Shown piece by piece: positions 21,091-30,681 of a stretch of DNA of 64,000 nt. Source of the DNA: Coix lacryma-jobi var. lacryma-jobi (taxonomy: Eukaryota; Streptophyta; Magnoliopsida; Poales; Poaceae). The stretch is taken from NCBI GenBank assembly GCA_009763385.1, contig CM019824.1, positions 109,696,660 to 109,760,659 of the forward strand. Reading direction: 5' to 3'. The position numbers and the translations under genes were made by a program. The notes below the pieces were generated by a model. The model was not told where the DNA came from. It was given only the letters and a program-made list of their open reading frames with translations, and did not search any database. How positions within the stretch are numbered: the stretch's first letter is position 1; each line of letters begins with the position of its first letter.

Positions 21091-23632
21091 GTTGTCCCGA
21101 CTGCTCAAAAGAACGGTTAGTAACAAAAACCATTCCTAGCACGTCTACGGGAATGCGATCACCATGCACAGGAAAGCGTGGTCCGCTAAGAGGAGAGCGC
21201 TCACCGCGATAGTCAAAAGGCGGTTGAGGGTAACGGTCAAAACAAAAGCCACCGCCACGGGGTCCGTAGTATGCAAAGCTAGGATCTCGCCGGGCAAAAC
21301 CTCTACGTGGCCTAGGAACTTGAGGCATTGGACCTCTAGGCCTAGTAACCATCCTTTGAACATTCGGCGCATGTATATCATGGTGAGGATGATACATGTC
21401 CGAGTTGTTCATCTCCCTTGCACGGCGTTCCTCTCTCTCTTGCACCAAAAGCAAAACTCACTCAAGTGTCCATCTCTTCCACAGTGCTCACAATGGTACC
21501 ACACCGCTCTCATAGGGGGTTGTTGGTACTCACGGTATTGGCATTGGATCACTTGGTTCTTTTGTGGCATGAGCTCCTCTTGGATAGGTGCCATGGTGTC
21601 TAGCTTGTTCCTCAGGTGATTGGGCTTAGGAGACCACACTTGTTTCTTTGGTGGAGCTTTCAGAGGTTCCTCATATACTCCATTTTTGGTGTTAGGCTTG
21701 AGAGGCTCTTCGGGTGGAATCTTGGTTAGTTTGGGAGTAGTGGTGGACTTGGGCTTCTCACTCGGATTGAGACCACTAAACTCTCCAACCTTGCCAAAAG
21801 AAGCAGCATTCTCCGACCCTTGAGCAAAACCTACACCTGGACCTCCAGCAGCATGCTTGAATTGGGCAATCATCATCCCAAGTTGCGGCTCACCACAAGA
21901 CACCCATGACAAGATGGTCCGAAGGTATGTGTTTTCTTCCTCGGTTTCCATCTTGTCATGCTTCACATTTGCAATCTCCATCTCCAAACCCTCACATAGC
22001 GCACACCTAGCCACACAAGTGCTATCCGAGCTGGCCTTCTCAAGAGACACAATCTTGGCATTCTTCTCTGCCAACTCGGATTGCAAGACTGCACAAGACT
22101 TGCACGCACCAAGCAACACGGGTCTAGCCCTAAGCTCATCCACCTCTCCAACCAAAGCCACATACTTCCCTCTCAAAGTGAGAAGGTCAGTCATGTGCTT
22201 GGAGCACATCTCACACTCACCCTCCTCAGAGACTCCAACGGTGGACTTGGCAAACTCAAGTTCCTTCACCACATCCTCCCACTTCTTCCTGAACTCCTTC
22301 CTCTCTCTAGCAGCAAGGTTTAGCAACTTGTCCTGACTAACTAGAGCAGCAATACGGGTATCAACTTCAGCAGCAAGTTCTTCAGCGGTTTGTGATACCT
22401 GGGAGGTGTCATCATCGTCGTCGTTCCAAGGGATCTCCTCAATCTTGCTGTCGACCTCGTCACCGAGCGCCATGGTACAAAAGCCATCATTGTCGGCGAA
22501 GAAGCAAAGACCGTTCAGCTTGTCTTTGATCTTCTTCTTCTCGGACTCGTCATCGCTTGACGCAATGGAGTCGTGTTGTCGACATCACTGAGCGTGGCAA
22601 AGAAAGCATGCTGCTCAGCCTTGGCCTTCTCCAAGTACTTCTTCTTGATGTACTCCTTGTCGAAGCCACCCTTCCGCTTGTGCTTGACGGGGGTGTACTT
22701 CTCCTTGCGCTTGCCAGAGTCGTACTTGAAGCCATGGTTGCCCTTGCCAAACGCCTGCTTGTTCTTCTTGGGGCAGTTGGCGACGAAGTGGTCGGGGTCA
22801 CCGCACTCGAAGCATCCAGCTCGTCCACCTCCACGGCGACGGTTCATGCGGTTGTTGTCGAACCGCGAGAACCGGTTGGCAAGCAGAGCTAACTCGTCAT
22901 CTCCCATGAACTCTAGCTGCTCCTCTGTGACAGAAAGAAGAGAAGAAAGTGCAAAGCATCCAGAGGGGTTAGCAGAAGAGCCAGAACCAAAGCCATTGAC
23001 GGGCCAGAAGAATTTTCATAAGAAGCCCTCGTCATGGCATCAATCTCACTGGACTTGAGCTTACTGAAGAGCTCGTCGCACGTGAGAGTCTCATAGTTAG
23101 GCAATTTAATGATTGCCTGAACTTTAGAGTCCCACACCGACCGATTGAGAGTATGAAGAAGCTTGAGAGCTCTCTCATGATCGTCATATGGCAACAACTC
23201 CTTGTTAGCCCTCATCCTGTTGACAATCACCTCAAAGCGAGCGAATAGACTTTCAATGCTCTTAGTAGGCATGTGTCGAAAGTTCTCATACTCCCACTTA
23301 TGCGACTCATAGAGACGGGTTTTGACTTGAGTGGTTCCCTCATGAAAGCGCATGAGGATTGCCCAAATCTCCCAAGCCATGGAGAGGTGAGAAACGCGAT
23401 CAAAATCAGTCATGCTCAAACACGAGAAAAGAGCTTTATGGGCTCGACTATTGGCATCGTGCTCATCGATCTGCTGTTGAGTCACACGAGTAGCCAAGAC
23501 CACGTAATCAGCGGAGTTGCAAATCTCCCAAATCGAAGCACCCATGCTCTAAAGATAGGCTGACATACGTATCTTCCAATACGCATAGTTCGTCCCATCA
23601 AAAAACGGCGGTTTGCCCACGCCGCGATCCAT
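21091..23632 (-). pseudogene. Copia D gag remnant with two zinc knuckles and coiled coil
   Basis: The start ATG at 23632-23630 (MDRGVGKPPFF) lies 50 bases after the primer site. Domains in order: a UBN2-type gag capsid region to about 22920 (motifs FDRVSHLSMAWEIW, LLHTLNRSVWDSKVQAI); zinc knuckle CFECGDPDHFVANC (about 22810); a long acidic coiled coil with CxxC pairs (22473 to about 21900); and a second knuckle CEHCGRDGHLSEFC (about 21500). An Arg/Pro-rich tail ends at the junction. Damage includes TAG at 23551-23549, where Copia G has CAG, frameshifts at about 22980 and 22560, and a further frame change at about 21430. Gag forms the particle and packages RNA. This copy cannot make the full protein, and no pol remains. 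Confidence 0.88.
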
Positions 23633-23681
23633 GTCGCCTTCTATGGATCTGGAACCGGCTAAGGTGGAAGATCCTTAACCT

Positions 23682-23695
23682 GCTCTGATACCAAT
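23682..23695 (-). other. Copia D primer-binding site
   Basis: On the minus strand ATTGGTATCAGAGC directly follows the LTR end. It is complementary in type to the 3' end of initiator Met tRNA, the standard primer for plant Copia elements. Confidence 0.9.
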
Positions 23696-24114
23696 CAAAG
23701 GACCGAAAGTCTAAACCAGAGGCGACCAGAGGGGGGAGGGGTGAATGGGACCCTAAAAATTTATTTTGAAACTTTGGCCTCTGTCCCACGAATCAACACC
23801 AAATGCTTCAACCGCAACTGTGATGCCCACGACTCTCAGAAAGAGAGTGGATGATCCCTATGATCACAGCGAGGCACCACACTAGAGTGCAACCCAAAAC
23901 TCACAAACTCCAGGTCAAGTTCTTACCCAAAAGACCTACTCCCAAACGTAGATGGAAGGCTACGTCGGGAAATCTCTAAAGACCTATGCTAACAAATAGC
24001 AAAGATAGCTAGAGAGGTTCCTTGGTGAACTCTAGGAGCAAACAAGAAGTCCGGAAACGAAGCCGAAAAGCCAAGAGAGCATTTGCACTGAAGAAGGGCA
24101 AGCTTCAGGATCCC

Positions 24115-24400
24115 GGACTGTCCGGACTCCCAGTCCCGGACTGTTTGCGACTAGGCCGGACTGTCCGCGGACCCCTAGCGGACTGTCCGCGGACCCTTGG
24201 CGGACAATCCACCGGTCAAAAACAAAAAACAATAAGTCTGCTGAATGCTCCCTGGACACTCCTGGACTGTCCGCGACCTAAAACTACGAACTGTCCGCCG
24301 GTCAAATCGAACCAAAATAGCACAGAACACACAGCCACTGATCTGGCTGGATCCCAACACGCGGACTGTCCACGCCACCTACGGCGGACTGTCTGCGAAC
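24115..24400 (-). repeat. GGACTGTCCG palindrome cluster, Copia D LTR
   Basis: About eight copies of the same 13-bp palindrome family as in Copia A, several degenerate. Confidence 0.8.
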
Positions 24401-25184
24401 ACCCAGAGAGGGCGATTTCAATCGCCTCTTTCGCAAATCTCCTCAAATCCGATCCAAACCAAAATCCCTCGATCCCAAACTTGGAGAAGATGATCACTAG
24501 GTAGTTGGGAGACTAATCCTAAGAAATCATCCGCTCAAATCAAATCAAACTCTGGGAAATAGAAGGGGAAGGTGCAAGAACGAAAAACTCATGTCAAAAC
24601 TCAAATTGACCCGATCTACTTGTTTGTGAGGTTTGAGTTGAGTTCCTTTGGTGGAAATGATCTCCTCATAACAAAGAACAAGTTGATTCAAGTGGATTTA
24701 ATAAAGACGCAGCGTAGAAGGAGATCGAGCGATGAGAAAATTGAGACAAAAAGCAAAACGCGAAGAACAACTCAAGAACGCGAATCACAATCTCAATTGC
24801 CAGCAGGAAATCGTCCCCACGAGGAGAAAACAAGATTATGGTCTCGTTTCCTCAAAATCTCAAGAACACAGAGGTATGATTAACCGTCTCTGTAGATCTC
24901 AGTAGCTACAGCAGGGAATGGGAGGCAAGAAAAAATAGAGTACAAATAGCAAATGGTTAAGAGATCGGAAGGGAGGTGGGTGTCTCCCTCTACTTATCCT
25001 AAACATTATTCCCACTCTACCCCTAATGATACAGAGAGCGAACTAGCTAAACGCTAAGGCTATTTCGGACCAGATCAAGGTAGATGTTGATCTGACAGCC
25101 ACACCCGCACATCTGGTAGCTTTGCCTCAACGTGACATCACCGGATGCCACCATGTACCGCCACACACAATTCACCCTTTTTAC

Positions 25185-25400
25185 GGACCTCCCCCGGTTT
25201 TGAGGTTGAAACCATGAAACATGTCGTCCACCGGCTGAATTTTGTGGCCCAAACTCAGAAACCCGGCAACACCCAGGTTTTGAGGCCCAAACCTGGAAAC
25301 CGTCCTTAGCCCGAGTTTTGAGGTCCAAATTCGGAAACTGACAGCACCCAGGTTTTGAGGCCCAAACCTGGAAACCGTCCACCTGGTGGTTTTTCTGGGG
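25185..25400 (-). repeat. Hairpin array, Copia D LTR (five units, decayed)
   Basis: Units pair CCAGGTTT/AAACCTGG twice, and weakened CCGAATTT/AAACTCGG and CTGAGTTT/AAATTCAG. The last unit is degenerate. The order matches Copia A, with one unit fewer. Confidence 0.75.
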
Positions 25401-25761
25401 CTCTACCACCAAACCGAAGCCATAGAGGGAGGCACCGTCCATGCACCCCGTCCACCGACATGTGTCCTCAGGTCCACGATCCGAGCCACACCATGTCCCG
25501 CAAGTCTCTGTTCATCGCTGTCCCAACGTGTCAGCCACCACGGCTGATCCTCAGGCCACCGGTCCGTCAGTCCAAGCCTCACGTCTGCCCTTCACCGCCC
25601 TGGGTCCATCGACACGGCACGTCTCTACTTGACCTTCACCTTGCCTCTGATCACCGCTCCGTGCTCAACACCTGAACAACACAAGCCAAAGAACGTGCGC
25701 ATCAAACCTGTTGACAATCACTCATCATCACGAGACACGGAATACACCCCATGTATCCGCA

Positions 25762-27009
25762 CTTCCATAAAAACAATAATGAAGAGGAAAGCTGTTGAGA
25801 TCCCGATGACCAACCCCTCAGTACTTTTATGAAGGACGTTGTTTCTTGCAAGGCCAACAAGCCCAAAACCAAGAAGTCCAAAATCATATAAAAGAAGAAG
25901 AAAGTCTCTGGAGAAAGCCAACCACCACCAATCAAGGACACTACCATAGAGGTAAGAAAGTTGTCGTTTCTACTCCTTAAACTTAAGCTCTGATTCTGAT
26001 TCTTCTTCTTCTTTTTTAATTTCAGGAGCAAGATACACAGGAAGTTGAAAGTCTCAATGCAGATTCTGATTTGCCCCCTTCTCCTGGTATCCAGCAAGAA
26101 ACTCTTCCACCATCACCAGGTATAATTTTCAGCCGATTATCTATTACTTGCAGTAATAGATTTTAACAAAAATCTTATTTCAGAGACCCCTCCTAAGTCT
26201 TCATCGGCTGCTCCTTACTCTCAAATCATTCCATTTGGATAGGTACTTCGAACAATATTTCTTTCCTTTAATAGTCCTTATTTGTAATTTTCATACACAT
26301 TTCATTTGTATAGAAACAAGGACAGTCCTCTTCTCTTGATATCCCCTTTGAACTGAAAGATTATATGGACGAAGATGAAACTACTGCACCAGAATCTTCA
26401 TGTAAACTCTCTGAAGAAGTCAGGGCTCGGCTCCAAATGTTGCTTCCTCTCCTAGAAGCTAATATAGCCGATCTGGTGCAAAATACAAGAGGAGTTAGGG
26501 ACATCTTTGGCCTAGTTAATGATGACATACCAGAGGATCTCAAAGAAGCTTTGGTTTCTGTTGCTCATATAGAATTTCTTGGGCCAAAGTTCTCTAAAGT
26601 GAAGGCCAAACTCCTGGCGCGTGAAGCCCAAGCTGAACTACCACAACAAGAGCAATAATGTATTTCTAGCATGGTCTCTGTGAGGGATGCCATAGATCAG
26701 CTAAACTCAAACTCCACTATCCTCATTGGTAATCTGTCTTCCTTGAAGGTTGAAAGAGATCAGCTATTGAGCAAACTTCGAGCCATCAACAAACAAATTG
26801 AATCTGAATAAATGAATCTGGCTTAGGATTCAACTGGTCTTCAAGAGCAAAAGAAAAAGATGGCACTTCTTCATGGTGAGCTTCAAGACATTAGAGTTAA
26901 GAAGAATCCAATCCCAAGCTTAAGTGAAGAAGATCAGAAGGAGATAACTGATATAGATAGCATCCGCTTAAACGCTCTTGATGTAATAAAATCAGTGCTG
27001 CAAATGTAA
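25762..27009 (+). pseudogene. Gypsy E accessory ORF 1, spliced, coiled-coil C-terminus
   Basis: Coding-like blocks are separated by plausible introns. A Lys-rich block ends at a GTAAG donor (about 25951). A second block opens after a TTTAATTTCAG acceptor (about 26024) and ends in a Pro/Ser-rich tail. A short third block follows, then a long exon from about 26314 (KLSEEVRARLQMLLPLLEAN...). The long exon runs on after TAA at 26656-26658 as heptad-rich sequence (VERDQLLSKLRAINKQIE) to a TAA near 27007. Several stops show decay. Grass Gypsy elements carry similar spliced ORFs related to plant-mobile-domain proteins. That link is from memory of the family and not proved here. Function unknown. The 5' part was displaced by Copia D. 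Confidence 0.45.
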
Positions 27010-27364
27010 AATAATGTCCTGTAATCTTGACTTTTAACCTCATTGCTTTGTGAAAGTTATCACTGTTATTACTCCTTTTATCAAAGCTTTCGATATTTCA
27101 TCAGCTACCTTAGACGATGGTAGTCACATAGTCTCTTATCAGCTATTTAGCCGACAAACACCCTTTGCATCAGTCACTTAGCCGATCAACCGTAGGATTC
27201 AGATCCAAAGGATCTCAAGCCGGTGCCTATTCGCTATCCCGTTATCACTTATAAATATTAAACCGTCGGCACCCGAACACATTACGCATCCATTGCCTTC
27301 TTCTTTGGCCCTTGCTCTTTTCAACCGCCGTCCCTTCTTATTCATCAGCCAGCAAGCAAGATCT

Positions 27365-28258
27365 ATGGCGGACAACCGCGGCAAGTGCCCCGCCGAGGAG
27401 GACTCCGTCAATGGCCCTCCGGCAACCCGTCATCGCGTGTTCAGGTGATATTTTCTCAGTATTATTCTTCTTGGAATTAAGGTTTCTTCCGTTCATGAAA
27501 ACCCTAATCTTCTTCTCCTTCATAGCCCTCCTCCTCCGATGGATGGTCATGGCCCCAGTCAGCCTCCGGTATAGGGCGCGACCTGATGCTGGATGAAGAT
27601 GCCTAGCGCTTTATCCGGGATTACTCCAGCACGCGGCGCCTTCTGGAGGAGGAATGCCGCCGGTCCGCCCATGCTGAGGAGGGACTAGAAGTCCTCTGCA
27701 CACACCTCAACAGTGCGTTGGAACACTTGGAGGCCTCCGATGCAGGGTCGTAGGTACAATTGCTTTAGATTCTTTGAGTCACCATCCCTGATTTGATTTA
27801 GTTACCTTACACATAGTTGTTTCATTCGATCTTTTGTAACCCTTTGCCTGAATCTTAGCTGATTCAAACCCATATATAATTGAATCAGCTATTTCAACCT
27901 ATCCTTCTTTTGTTTGAATGTAGAGCTCCAGCGCCAACTTGACTTCCTCTCGGGCATGGCTATGGCGACCACCGACTTTGTGAACGCCCGGGGAGCGACA
28001 CTGAAGGCGCGCCTTGAGGACGTTTGGCCGCGCATCAAGGAGTTGGTTCTCCATGCCATCAACCACGGTGCCACCTTTGCTCTAGCCAGAGCAGAGCTCA
28101 GCGGGGCAGACATCTCCCGGGAGGTGACTCCCTCCTTCGTCGACAACAGGACAAGGGATGCCTTCAGGGAGCTGGTGGAGGAGTTCGAGCCACTGAGGCT
28201 CGTCGTGGTGGAGGCGACGCACCTAGAGGATCTCCTGAACAAGCTCCACTTAGATTAG
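27365..28258 (+). pseudogene. Gypsy E accessory ORF 2, three exons
   Basis: The start ATG at 27365 follows a TATA-like CTTATAAATATT (about 27248) and pyrimidine-rich leader. Exon 1 is 27365-27444 (MADNRGKCPAEE) with a GTGATA donor. Exon 2 begins at 27526 after TTCATAG and is broken by TAG and TGA plus a frame slip. Its later part reads as a coiled coil (RRLLEEECRRSAHAEE). Exon 3, 27924-28258, is an intact GC-rich frame of about 110 residues (ELQRQLDFLSGM... to NKLHLD). The second intron holds a perfect 12-bp hairpin (27856-27867 with 27880-27891). It resembles small helical hypothetical proteins linked to grass Gypsy elements. No catalytic motif is seen. Role unknown. Confidence 0.5.
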
Positions 28259-28564
28259 TTGTAATTTTATGTCTGTGTAAATTTGGTCCCGTCCCTCCGA
28301 ACAATAGAACACCTGCAACCAATCCCTGCATCGTCAGGCTTAATAAATTGTATGTATATAAATGCCTGTTGATGTCTTCTATGTTGATGCGCCAAAGTTC
28401 TTCGATATAGAATTTTTCTCTGATTTTAGTTCTCTGATTTTTGTTCTAAAGGCGATGCTTTCCTTGCATCGACTATCACTTGCTGCTAAAGGCGATACAC
28501 TATGTATCGACTATTTTGTTCTGAAGGAGATAACTTAGTATTGGCTGTCTCAATAGGTTACAAT
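28259..28564 (+). other. Spacer before Gypsy E LTR with covarying hairpins
   Basis: No gene. Two 40-bp-spaced units read CTAAAGG-CGATGC...GCATCG (28453-28458 with 28466-28471) and CTAAAGG-CGATAC...GTATCG (28493-28498 with 28504-28509). A third, decayed unit lies at 28526-28545. A weak purine stretch (GAAGGAGATAA, about 28523) is the only polypurine candidate. Confidence 0.55.
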
Positions 28565-28813
28565 TGTTTACACCAGATTTTGGACCGAGAAGATTGTCAT
28601 TTTGTAAACATAAACGACTGATTTATTAAGGAAAAGAATCGGCCTAAAAATAAAGAAGCTTATGTGGGTCAAGCATAACCAAAAGGATTCATATGGTCCA
28701 ACGTGATGGGCTTCAGAGGCGTGTCGGACTCGACCAAGGAGTTCAAGTTCGGGTCGTTTTTGTATTTTTACCTTTTTTGTAATCTACTCGTGTTAGGGCA
28801 GGAGTCAACCGGG

Positions 28814-28823
28814 TTATAAATAG
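28814..28823 (+). promoter_or_regulatory. TATA box, first LTR copy
   Basis: TTATAAATAG in the first duplicated block, followed about 45 bases later by CCAATCAATC. It is the best core promoter of the element. Confidence 0.65.
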
Positions 28824-29230
28824 CTAGAAGCCTGGATTTTGTAAGACATCCAATCAATCAATACATCGGCCCTCGGCCAAAACCCTAGGAGTAGGAGTAA
28901 CGTAGATCTCGGCGAGACCTTCAATCAAGCAGGGCTGCATCGGCATCGACCGACCTTCGGTTTGCTTATAAGTTTCACCTGTTTACACCAAATTTTGGAT
29001 TGAGGAGGTTAATATTTTGTAAACTTAAACGGTTGATTTACTAAGGAAAAGAATTGGCCTGGAAATGTAAAAAGCTCGCATATGTCGATGGTGACCCGGA
29101 AGCTTCATGCGGACCAGCACGACGGGCTTCGAAGACGTGTCGGACTCGACCAAGAAGTTCAAGTTCGGGTCATCTTTTATTTTTTCCTTTTTTTGTAAAT
29201 CTACTCGTATTGGGGCAGGAGTCAACCGTG

Positions 29231-29240
29231 TTATAAATAG
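29231..29240 (+). promoter_or_regulatory. TATA box, second LTR copy
   Basis: An identical TTATAAATAG in the second block with the same spacing to CCAATCAATC. This is the copy nearest gag. Confidence 0.65.
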
Positions 29241-30076
29241 CTAGGAACCCGAATTTTGTAAAGGGATCCAATCAATCAAACACAACTGGCCCTCGACCAA
29301 AACCCTAGGAGTAGGAGTAAAGTAGATCTCGGCGAGACCTTCAATCACGCAGGGCTGCATCGGCATCGACCGACCTCCGGTTTGTTTGTAAGTTTCACCA
29401 ATGGCTTGTGTCATCGTGTAATAAGGCTGCATTGGCTTCGACCAAACTCTTGTTAAGCTATGACATGGCTAGTTATCGGTCTAAGTTCATCTTTTGTAAG
29501 ACTGAGTTAACTCTGATCAATCTCTTACTTTAGTCAATCTTGACTAGTTATCAACTCTATTGGTTTGGCAAGCTAATAGATTCATTAAGTTATCGATGTT
29601 GTTTTATGTTTTAATTTGTTTATTCATGTTTTAAATAACATCTTGCCCAATCATGATTGACAAAATAGCCTGCGCCTAAAAGATGCATAGTATCGGCTGT
29701 TCTGAGATTTACACGCTCATAACAGAGGAAATAGCCGATACAAGCCTCTCATCGGCTATTTTCGCCAATCTTGGTTGTTACATGTTGTGCGTTCGAGATA
29801 TTCGATAAAACCATGATCTATTTTAAGAGCAGATAGATCTGATTTAACATATCTATTACGGCTGTATTTCCGAAATCCACTGATATATATGGTAGATCGA
29901 GTCTGTTTATCTTAGATTAAATCATGCTTTTGCCGAGTAGATCTTGTTCGTACCTCATGGACCCTGCATCGGTTAAAATAGTCGATTCAGTTATGCTTTC
30001 TTCATAATATGTTCTTTTAAGTGGTTTGGAATCTACGGATCTACTTTATGCACAAGACGTGATCTAGCTTGACCAT

Positions 30077-30178
30077 CATCAAGGCTGCATGGAGACAGCC
30101 CACTGTTGATGTTTAAGTTATTTTATCGATCTATTTGTTATTACGGCTGCATGGAGATACCCCACTGTTAACAAATAG
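30077..30178 (+). repeat. Two hairpins with a conserved 23-nt loop in Gypsy E LTR
   Basis: The loop GGCTGCATGGAGA followed by CCCACTG recurs twice. Stems are CATCAA (30077-30082) with TTGATG (30106-30111), and CTATTTGTTA (30131-30140) with TAACAAATAG (30169-30178). The stem sequences are unrelated but both are perfectly paired. Confidence 0.75.
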
Positions 30179-30681
30179 AACTGCTTGTGTATTTAGTCGA
30201 TACGTTGGTTTTATGCTGTTTGAACGTACATATAGATCTTTTTATTTGTTAATATCTTTTAAGCTCATCGGCTGTCTGTTTATGATAAGCTTTCATCTTA
30301 CATACGTCATAGCCGTTATGCTTCATATCTTTTTCATCACTTTATATGCAATCTCATGTGAGTTGACTTTGTAGTCAATGTCCTAAAGATAAATGGCTAT
30401 ATCAGAGCCACATAATTTCGAACTGCCTGGCATCAAACCGGCAGGTTCCACAATTTGACGATCTTTTTCTTCTCCTTGTCAATTACAGGTCAAATTGACT
30501 AGCACGCCCGAAGTCGATTTCGCTGAGAATCGGCACCACCACTTGCTGAAGGTCCAGGAGGTCAGGACTCGCTCCGTACCCCTCTGAGGACCGTACGCCC
30601 GAGTGTGTTGGCGCTTCCCGACCGAGATTTTGAGTCAAAACATTCTTTTGGCACGCCCGATGGGACACAATCGTCTGAATC

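Larger units (their letters stand above)
21091..25761 (-). mobile_element. Copia D, Sirevirus-type: 5' LTR and gag, reverse orientation
   Basis: On the minus strand: LTR (25761-23696), primer site, then gag to 21091, where a Tekay-type LTR interrupts it. The same family as Copia A and C. The right flank is CTTCC (25762-25766), the presumed target-site copy. Copia D appears to lie inside the accessory-ORF region of Gypsy E. Confidence 0.85.
23696..25761 (-). repeat. Copia D 5' LTR (2.07 kb)
   Basis: On the minus strand it runs from TGCGGATACATGGGG (25761) to CGGTCCTTTG (23696). It contains the palindrome cluster at 24115-24400 and the hairpin array at 25185-25400. The final CA has mutated to TG. 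Confidence 0.88.
28565..29399 (+). repeat. Tandem duplication of the LTR 5' end with two promoters
   Basis: Both copies begin TGTTTACACCA and run through GTCGGACTCGACCAA and CAGGGCTGCATCGGCATCG to AGTTTCACC. They differ by scattered substitutions and small indels, so the duplication is not recent. Confidence 0.85.
28565..30642 (+). repeat. Gypsy E LTR (2.08 kb)
   Basis: It starts TGTTTACACCAGATTTTGG and ends GTCAAAACA. The leader motif TTTTGGCACGCCCGATGGGAC follows, matching the Gypsy B leader. Its first 415 bp are duplicated in tandem (28565-28979 and 28980-29399), giving two TATA boxes. Hairpins occur at 29729-29761 (11 perfect bp) and 30077-30178. Accessory ORFs lie upstream and gag downstream, so this LTR is flanked by coding sequence on both sides. 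Confidence 0.8.
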
